Assembly (NCBI GenBank): GCA_963971575.1
Contig: OZ020611.1
Location: forward strand, 148,330,419-148,394,418
Direction of reading: 5' to 3'
From: Liopterus haemorrhoidalis
Lineage: Eukaryota > Arthropoda > Insecta > Coleoptera > Dytiscidae
DNA length: 64,000 nt
The position numbers were made by a program, and so were the translations under genes. Each line of letters starts with the position of its first letter. The stretch's first letter is position 1. Below the pieces are notes generated by a model. The model saw only the letters and a program-made list of their open reading frames with translations, searched no databases and was not told the origin of the DNA. Positions 56,064 through 64,000 of this stretch are shown here, piece after piece.

Positions 56064-56402
56064 CCTATGACACGCGTGTCACGAGTGACATGCCAAATCA
56101 TTTTGGGTGATACGCATTGTTTACGGGCGCTCTTGGGCCAAGAACAGTGAACGCATCTGGCCTCAAGTGTTTGTCGACTTGAGATCCAAGCTTGAGAATC
56201 TGGAAAGAAATTGTTTGGAGAATGAAAAAGATTTCCACTACAAACAGAAAATTTTGAGCACTTGGAACTGATTACCGAAGACTTTTGTACTGTAATAATA
56301 TCTGACAATACAGGTGATTGACACCGTAGTATGTTGCAATTGGTAATATGTTATATTGCTATATCCAATATATATTGCCAGCAATTATACAGTATATAGC
56401 AG

Positions 56403-57330
56403 GGGTGGCCAAACTTTTAGACGTTGGGGGCGACTTTTTTGGTGAAGATGTTTGCGCGGGCGACTACGTTTTTTAGAAGGTACTTACGAATTGGTCTTAT
56501 TTTTAAGGATTTTTTAGGTACTCACAAATTGACGATTTTTTTTTTTTTTTTTTGAAGACGAATTGGTGACGTTTTTAAAAGATACTTACAAACTGATGGC
56601 GAAGGCATATCACTAAGACTGCTATTAAATTACATATAATAACTACAAATAATATATTTTCTACAACTAATCCTGCATTTTAAAATTTTTTAAAAAAAGT
56701 AGGGAAAAAAACAAAATTATTGTTTTACAATATTATTAAAATAAATTAGAAGCTAATTTTTCAAAAAAAAAAAAAAATACAGTAAAAAAAAACAACAATG
56801 ACATTTTTTTAATTTGATGACACGATATTGCATAGTTTCGACAAGTTTGTCAAAATTTGACTCGTATGAACCTAAACTAATTCTTAAACACGATTACAAA
56901 TGTAGCTCCGCTAATTGTGATCTGTTTAGTTTTTACCGCATTCATGCAGGAAAATGCTGATTCACATAAATATGTTGAAACAAAAAAGGCATTGAAATAT
57001 GCAACAACTCTCCAAATATTTGCATATTTATCCCTGCTTATTAATTTCCAGAAGCTCACATTTGAAACCTTTGATTTGTACATTGCATTTAATATTAACT
57101 GAAATAATTCTTTTTAGCTGTGTTTTCTGCAGAAATAAGTTGCTATTGAAAATATTTTTAAAAAAATCTACTAATTGCAGAGAATAATTTAGAATTTTTA
57201 CTTTATTATTATTATTTTATAAATCTAACTACGCTCTGAATTTATCACTATGATTTGTCAATGTTCAAGTCAGCTTCGCGGGCGACTTACAGAGACCTTG
57301 CGGTCGACCGCTAATACTATTAGCAGTAGT
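56403..57330 (-). mobile_element. hAT fragment with transposase C-terminus
   Basis: CAGGGGTGGCCAAACTTTTAG at 56402 is a hAT terminus; the right end (CGGGCGACTTACAGAGACCT) is similar in type but not cleanly paired. The minus-strand ORF 57083-56877 reads FWKLISRDKYANIWRVVAYF NAFFVSTYLCESAFSCMNAV KTK, the hAT C-terminal dimerisation region of the GTF2I/EPM2AIP1-like group. Confidence 0.75.
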
Positions 57331-58289
57331 AATGGGATAGCAGTAATGGGTCCATATTAGCCAAAAGGTGTGGACATTTTCTTCGAGGCATGGTGCATCA
57401 AGAAATCAACAGGAACGAACTCCAGAATTCCAGAGAACGAGTGTGAGATTTCAGCGTCACCTACCACGTCATCCAGAGAAGCCCTGTTTATTAGTGTAAG
57501 TGAATGACCTTTTTGTGAAGTGCAAGTGGACAAAAACTATATTTCAAAATAGGAGACATAAGCAAACACGCAATAGTTTCTATTTTTAATTTAATTTTTA
57601 ATGTAATAATTTTTTTAAATTCATTATATTATAATTTAAAAGAAATAATAGATTTCGTAATTAGGACATTTTTCTTAGATTTGTGTTTAATTTTAATAGA
57701 TGGGATTCAAATTAGAAAAAATTAATGAAAATTTAAAAGACATTAGAAACAATTTAATAAAATCCAACCCATGTTAAAGTAAACGTATTGAAAATAGAAA
57801 AATTTTAGAAGCAAAAGACTACTATAAAGAATTTGAAGTTGTTATTGATGTTTTAGATAGTCAGAAAAAAACATAAAGAAATTCAGGAACAGGATAACAC
57901 TTTAAAAAATCTAGCGATGGCTTTATTCACAATTTTTCCCTCAACCTTTTTTTGTTAGACCTGATTCTCGACGTTAGATAATATTAAAACGAATAAAAGA
58001 AACCGACAGATGAAGTTAATGGTGCTTGCTTGAGTTTGAAATGCACGAAATACCAACCTTTAATTGAAGATTTAGCAAATGCAAATCAGCAACACAAAGT
58101 CACTAATGTAAAGGATTATTTGTTTTTGCATTTTTAACAAATAAATATATCAAAAATAGTTATATTTGTTTACTTGGGTTTCAAATATCTCAAAATTATG
58201 GATATATCTAGACATGACATAGCACCCGAGTTAAGCTAGTTTTTTCCCCAAATTTTGACACACCGAGCTCAAAAGGTTCGCCATCACTA

Positions 58290-59012
58290 TCCTATGACAA
58301 TGAAACTTTAGGAGTGCTCAAAGTCGTTCCCTCCTGCATTGATGCATTTTTGAAAAAGAATTATCCAAAGGCAAAAAGTTTAGAGCAATATATTTTCTGG
58401 AATAGATGTATATATAAATAATCTCTGATAGCAACCTTAATCTCATCTTTGGTTGAAAAACAAGGACCTCGTAAATTATTTTAATTATTTCATCACTCTC
58501 GATTTCACTTGCGGGGAAGTATCTTATTTTATAATTAGAAGTTCGTTATATCCGAAATATTTTGGAATTTTATATTTATTTATTTATTTATTTAATACAT
58601 CTGTCCCAACAGCATAGCCAAAAATGGACAGAAACATAATTAACAATATTAAGACTTAAAAAAATTAAAAACTATATCACATAAGAAAATACAATACACA
58701 AAAATGAGTAATTACTAGAACAGTTCAATTATTGTATTATGCTTATAGTATGAACACATCCTGTTCAATGGGGATTTAAGGAATAGATTGGTATGTTTCT
58801 GGGGAAGATAAAAAAAGTGAAGTATGCCTTATACGGAAAGATGGGATGTGAAAATTTAATTGTTGAAAGGAAAGTTGATCGTAAATTAGACTTGATGCTA
58901 ATTTAATCAGATAATGTAAATATATGTAAAAAACGAGTTTTAACCAAAATATTGCTGTAATCGGGTTCGTTGTAAGTGAACATTACCTGTTTTAATTTTG
59001 TACAGCATTTTA
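58290..59012. other. No gene seen
   Basis: AT-rich with a (TTTA)n run at 58571-58592. Nothing recognised. Confidence 0.4.
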
Positions 59013-59393
59013 ATGTAGTTACCAGTGTTGTGCAATACTCGTTTTGGGCGATAGAGAAACCATAACATAAGCCATTTGGTTGATTAATCGTATAGAGTGG
59101 TCTACGAATGACCATTCGACAACAATTTCTCGGATAGTTTTGAATCGAACGCTGCGAAAGATTTCTTCATTTTAAGGATGAAGAGACTATGGGGCAATGG
59201 TCTGATTAAATGATTAGTGAGGATCTGGCGTTGGGGTGCGGTATGTGTCAGGAATAGGATTACTCCTATTCGAGATATTCTTGAAACCGTAGACCGCTCA
59301 ATACGAACAATCAACTAAACAAGCATTGCCAATAGCATCTTACGACTTCCACATTGCTGGCATTGGGTGTTATACAACACTGGTGACTACACT
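59013..59393. mobile_element. MITE-like unit with ~27-bp imperfect TIRs
   Basis: ATGTAGTTACCAGTGTTGTG at 59013 is mirrored by ATACAACACTGGTGACTACA at 59370-59391. CAGTGTTGT suggests a hAT-type end, but the inverted similarity extends beyond it, so no target duplication can be read. Confidence 0.5.
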
Positions 59394-60904
59394 GAAGGGC
59401 TTTGAAACATGTATGTGTTTTGTATCTGTAGTTACTTATGTTATACAGTTGTCAATATTAAAATTCCGTGAACTGTGTATGCTGTCAAGAAGTTATTCAA
59501 ATGAAGTGGAAGACGTTAACGACAGTAATTAAAGACATTTTTGAGATTACTTTCATGTAATTTTTGCCATGAAAAGTTTCGTTTTCTTCTCTCAAACTAT
59601 TTATCGGATAAACCTAATATTTCCGTTTCACTTTTTTTAGTAGATCTTTTATGTAAGAGCGAAACTACGTGAAGCGCATTCGCGTATTTTTATTTACGAA
59701 TTTTCGTGTAAAACCGCTATAGGGTTGTCGTGATCTAAGGTTTCTGACAATTTGAGTTCAGTGGAGAATTAAAGGGATTAAAAACCTACCACAACGTTGG
59801 GAAACAGTTAAAAGGGTATCAATGAGAAGATTTAGAACATTAGAAGTGGGGTGGTGGTTGACGGAGGTTAAATGTAATTATATTTTTGCATTAGTTTTCG
59901 GATAATTCTTCTCTATTGCCTTATTCAGGCAAATCATCAACGTTTCTTATAAGTAGAGTTAGGACGTATTTATGCTTTCGACTAGTTTTAATACGTCTCT
60001 ATATTTGTAATTTTTAAAAGTACGAGTGAAAGATTTTAAATTCATTCTAACATTGATTTTGCAGAAAAATAACTTCAATGACCTTTAATTGACAATGCTT
60101 ATGGTAGAAATAATGATACGGAAAAGAAATAATCCATTTCATTGAATTTTTATCTTTACACAGTGCACCCAATTTTCCAACTTTTGTCTTTGATTTGTAA
60201 TAATAATAATATAATATAATAACAGACATAATAATAATAATAGCCATTGGTTTCAACCTAATTGCCCTCTTTAATTCATTACATACTTACTATACAATTA
60301 TTAAAATATTTGGCAGACAGCACCAAAACCTTTATCACAATTTTAAGAAAGTGAATTGCACAAAATATTTAATTAAACACAATAGATTATATTTGCCGGT
60401 TAATACAAATGTTTTGAACATACTTCTTAAAAAGAATAATTGTATCCTAACTCTATTTAAAAGTTTCAATCAAAAATAATGTCTTGACATATGTGCTAGG
60501 TATTAATGATCTTGATTATTATGCTATTGTTTTATTTTAATTAAATTAATTAATCAACCTACCTTGCTATAAAGTAGTCCCCTTTGAGAGAAGCACTGTT
60601 CGTTAATATGTTCTTTTGAGAACTGAACACAAAAAGAATATTGTGCAACGTTCAACAATGTTAAATATGAAAACTAACAAGTGCATACTTTTAGGGCTTC
60701 TTAAGCCGTTTGTCCTTATCACTGCAAAGTGAATGAGAGACATTTATTGATTTATTTTGTTGACTTTAATTAGGTCATGGCATTTAGCATTTACTTAAAG
60801 TAAAATAAATTAATATTATACCTTGTAGCAGGGGTGGACTTGGAGATTCGTGTTGTATCGGTAATTTGAATTTTTTTAAGTACATATTATTTATGTAACA
60901 GTAT
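59394..60904. other. No gene seen
   Basis: AT-rich. There is a TAATAATAAT microsatellite at 60195-60242. ORFs at 59326-59532 and 60047-60256 have no recognised domains. Confidence 0.4.
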
Positions 60905-62499
60905 TGATGTGAAAGAAGGTGTATTACAAGGTGAGGTACTATCTCCCTTACTGTTCGCTTTACTTATCAACGACATAGAGGATTATTTTAGGAGCCATGG
61001 CGTATCCGGTCTCAACATCAATGGAATAAACGACATTCTAATGCTAGCATATGCCGACAATATCGTTTTGTTTGCTGAATCGCACATTGTCGTACAGAAG
61101 AAACATAATTTACTGAAGAACTACTGCGATGAAAACCTACTCACAGTAAATTGCCGAAAAACTAAAATATTTAAATTTCAGTCAGGTGGTTCAAGAACTA
61201 AAGGTCTCACATTTACGTACGAGGACAAGAACATAGACATTGTTAACAAATTCACCTACTTGGGAGCTACTTTCGCCTCATCGGGTAAATTCGTTGAAGC
61301 TACAAAGAATTCCATTCAAAAGTCCTGGATCGCTATCAACAACGTCGAGGCTATCCTAGCTAAAGAAAAATCTCAAACCTGGGAGAAAAAAAGTAAATTA
61401 TTTGAAGCCATTGTAAAAGCTACTGCCTTATACGGCTCGGAATCTTGGCCAATTTTTAATCCAACAAAATTAGAAGTCATTTAAACCCGCTTTTTGAAAT
61501 ATTTCTTCAATACCAAAAATCGACTCCTAACAGTATGCCACGTGTCGAAATAGGTATGGCACATATTTCTGTAAGTATTTGGTATAAACGAGCTATAAAG
61601 TGGGAGAACTTGATAGTTTTCCTCTAAACAAGGAATGTTTTAATTGGTGCACAAGAGATCACAATTTTCTAGCTGAAAATGGTCAAGAAAGCATGTGGAT
61701 ATCAGGAACCATTGACATAAACTTAGTTCTTGACACATATATTAAAACACTTCAAGAAAACGAAATACAAGCTTTGAAAAACTCCAGATACAATGTCTTT
61801 TATAAGAACCTCAGAAATTCCCTATACCTAAATTTGACAGTACCAATAATCAAGACTAGGACACTGGCCCAGCTTAGAATGTCATATAAAAGAGATGCTT
61901 ACGAAAAAGTATACAATTTTTTAACTGAATGCCCAATTTACGGAGCTATTAGGAAGTCATGCTTACAACAGTACATGAACCAGGACACCAATGAATATAA
62001 CTTCCATAACATGTTGGCTCCAGAGGATAAGCAGCAGATAAATAATATTCACGCATATACCGTTTCTACACTAAAAAGAAGAAGTTATTGTCTCAATGAG
62101 TAACACTGTAATGCGTTTTAACAGACATAAATTTAAAACTTTTCTTTCAGTTTTTTTTTTCATTCTAAACTTATTTTTAATTGTACTATGAATACTTTGT
62201 TATTTCACTCTAATTCTATTAGACTTTGCTCTATCTTAATTTTAAATTCATATTTTTGTATTATAAACTTTTTTGTTCTATATACCTACATATATCTTGT
62301 TTTGCTTTTAACCATGATATATATTTTTTCTATTTATAATTTTCTCTTGTATAAAATGAAATTTTAGTGATATCTTTAAAATGATACTTCAAATGATAAT
62401 GTAAATGCTATTTGTGATGATATATGTATCTCTGCTCTCTTTGTATAAGAGATTCCCTTAAAACAAATAAATTTTTATTATTATTATTATTATTATTAA
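60905..62499 (+). pseudogene. Non-LTR retrotransposon (LINE), 5'-truncated, with mutated catalytic motif
   Basis: ORF 60909-61484 starts in the RT domain: KEGVLQGEVLSPLLFALLIN DIEDYF (usually RQGxxLSP), LAYADNIVLFAE (YADD changed to YADN), VNCRKTKIFKFQSGG, NKFTYLGATFASSG and ATALYGSESW. Another frame (61600-62103) continues EIQALKNSRYNVFYKN, LAQLRMSYKRDAYEKVYNFL and CPIYGAIRKSCLQQYM to a stop. It ends in AAATAAATTTTTATT and (ATT)n at 62471-62498. A frameshift lies near 61490-61600. Confidence 0.85.
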
Positions 62500-63829
62500 G
62501 TGCATATTATATTCCAAAAGATTGTTTATCGATGATGGTCACTTAAGATCAGTTACAGTTTCTCACACATACTTTTCTGAATGCAAATAAATAAGTGATC
62601 TTAATCTCAAAATCGTCTTTGTAAAGTTTTCACAATAATTTCATCTTGTATACACATTTAAGTCGATAATTGATTTGGCCTGGTTTTTACTAAAGCACTT
62701 AGTAAATAATATCGTTCGACTTTCTATTGTTGCAGTGCAAGTAAATGTAATCTTATTATTATAAAAAGTACTCGAGTTGGAAATCTTTAGAATAGTACTT
62801 AGATACTCACTTGTCAGTGCTTGACTGTTATTCTGTAAGCAGATGTATCCATAACAAATAGCTCACCGACATTGAAACTGATCTCAAGTGAGGCATAATG
62901 ATTATAGCTTTAGGTATTATGGGATCATGGCAAGGAAGATACCTGTATATGTTCATCTGTGTCCTTACAGGGAGATCTGCAGATAATATTCGTATCTTCT
63001 ATGCAGTGGCGTCGCTACATTCCATCGACTTACATTACTGGCTTATTTATAGAAAAATATATAAATTATAAATAATTATTTTCAAAATAATCCGTTTAGT
63101 ATAAATTATTTAATAATTATTAAGAGGCGTAAGATTCAATTAAAGCACCTGTGATCAACTAAAAAAATGAACTTTTTTATAAGTACACGCAGTCGCGCAA
63201 CCAGGATGTATTCATGGAAAGGGGTTAAGAAAACACGAATGCGGATTAAAGTAATGACAAAAAAAAAAACAATTGCATGCAATCTTATTCATCCTCGTAT
63301 TCTCTGCATAAATTAGCTGCTGTTTTCTAAGGTTTTGTAGGTTTGACCAAAAAACCCTTATAACGTTTGTCGGTAGAAAGGTTTGTCGTTTGTACGGTAG
63401 AAATTGAGGCTGAACAGCTGGATCTGAAATGTAGTATGCTTGTGAAACTCTTTGACCCACATATAGGAAAAATATTGAGAGTTAAACAAACACATTGTGG
63501 GCCAAATATAAACAAATATGTATTCAACGAAATAAATAAATATTTTGTGGGAGGTATCAAAACTCTTAATACGTGGAAAAACCAACAAATTTTTATTTTT
63601 GAAAAAAAAAATTTGAAGCCTTTTTTGCCAAAAATGTCGGTCTCCAGCCTATTTTCTAGAGTGGTTGATCTAAAAAACTGAAAAAATCTTCAATAATGTA
63701 CACTGATGAGAACCGGAATAGTTCAACAATTTTTGATCAAATTATGTATCATTTTTATTCTGGTGTTGGAAGCGTGGAACAAGAAATTCAACCAATAGGA
63801 TCTCTATTTTGAAAAAACCCGTACCATGG
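62500..63829. other. No recognised gene; repeat at 63555-63740
   Basis: The segment 63555-63740 is the reverse complement of the repeat at 33860-34020. An ORF at 63367-63681 (LDLKCSMLVKLFDPHIGKIL, NEINKYFVGG) overlaps this repeat and has no domain that I recognise. Confidence 0.4.
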
Positions 63830-64000
63830 TGTAGGCGCGGTGTCGCAAGTTCAGAAATTTCAACTCTAGCCCTGGCCGCACCGTCGAAACCATAGAAACA
63901 GATATATTTTTTCGGAATGGTGAGATCTTTAGCGAGATAATTATATTAATTTTCTAAAAAAAAAAAAAATAAAAAAACGTAAATTGATGTAGCGAAATAG
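63830..64000. repeat. Dispersed repeat, right copy of a direct pair
   Basis: This matches 9-200 in the same orientation (GTCGCAAGTTCAGAAATTTC, GAAACCATAGAAACAGATAT, TTTTTTCGGAATGGTGAGAT, ACGTAAATTGATGTAGCGAA) and runs off the window edge. Confidence 0.8.

Larger units (their letters stand above)
55048..58289 (+). mobile_element. Outer hAT with TIR CAGTGATGGCGAACC, holding two further hATs
   Basis: CAGTGATGGCGAACC at 55048 is mirrored by GGTTCGCCATCACTA ending 58289. The flanks TACTAGGA and TCCTATGA agree in 6/8 positions, as for an old duplication. Coding remains at 58020-58130 read CLSLKCTKYQPLIEDLANAN QQHKVT, the C-terminal motif of GTF2I/EPM2AIP1-like hAT transposases. The central part is lost. 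It contains 55069-56063 and the fragment at 56403-57330. Confidence 0.75.

Noticed and set aside
63367..63681. 104-codon ORF considered as a gene end
   Set aside because: Its 3' half is a dispersed repeat also at 33860-34020 and no family is recognisable; left as unknown.

Overview
This is an insect nuclear DNA window. It is AT-rich, has spliced genes with long introns, and is packed with transposable-element (TE) remains of arthropod types: mariner, hAT, foldback/MULE-like, RTE and Jockey/CR1-like LINEs, and short CCTAA telomere-type motifs. A beetle or another insect with a large genome is my guess, from the RTE and mariner families; the sequence does not prove the order. There is no bacterial-type gene layout, and I recognised no rRNA, tRNA or CRISPR array.

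The only host gene I can support is a class III myosin (NINAC-like) on the minus strand. Eight coding exons can be chained with matching GT/AG sites and phases: 42496-42777, 25603-25707, 22965-23356, 20615-20705, 17753-18034, 14134-14522, 9013-9552 and 3520-3812. They give about 791 codons: an N-terminal protein kinase domain (residues ~1-285), a linker (~286-360) and the first part of a myosin motor (~361-791). The rest of the motor, the neck and the tail lie left of the window. A 3' splice site four bases before the ATG suggests a 5' UTR intron, with the promoter further right. In the NINAC family the protein acts in photoreceptor microvilli. Here the kinase catalytic-loop lysine is cysteine and the motor switch I is divergent.

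Almost everything else is TE sequence, inserted mostly in the introns. From left to right: a TA-flanked MITE with a nested microsatellite-bearing repeat (1137-2240) and a mariner (2393-3295); a mariner and a Harbinger-like MITE (4190-5816); a foldback element (6497-7785); a hAT and a mariner carrying a palindromic insert (10128-12680); MITEs, a transposase relic and a hAT inserted in a tandem repeat (13087-17285); a triple-nested hAT directly behind the exon 4 splice donor (18360-20597); mariners (22145-25190); a Jockey/CR1-like LINE broken by two DNA elements (28112-31150); the second foldback copy in opposite orientation (35467-36488); an RTE LINE (37856-39165); a mariner (40085-40831); and an RTE tail touching the exon 1 donor (42187-42488). 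The region right of exon 1 holds more hATs, a Tc1/mariner-type element split by a LINE (47976-49881), an element with 32-bp TIRs (50301-51371), three further hAT groups (52466-53039, 53644-54702, 55048-58289) and a LINE (60905-62499).

Target-site duplications (TSDs) can be read for most elements, so their boundaries are base-level in many cases. All TE-encoded proteins seen are broken or truncated; no complete transposase or reverse transcriptase is present.
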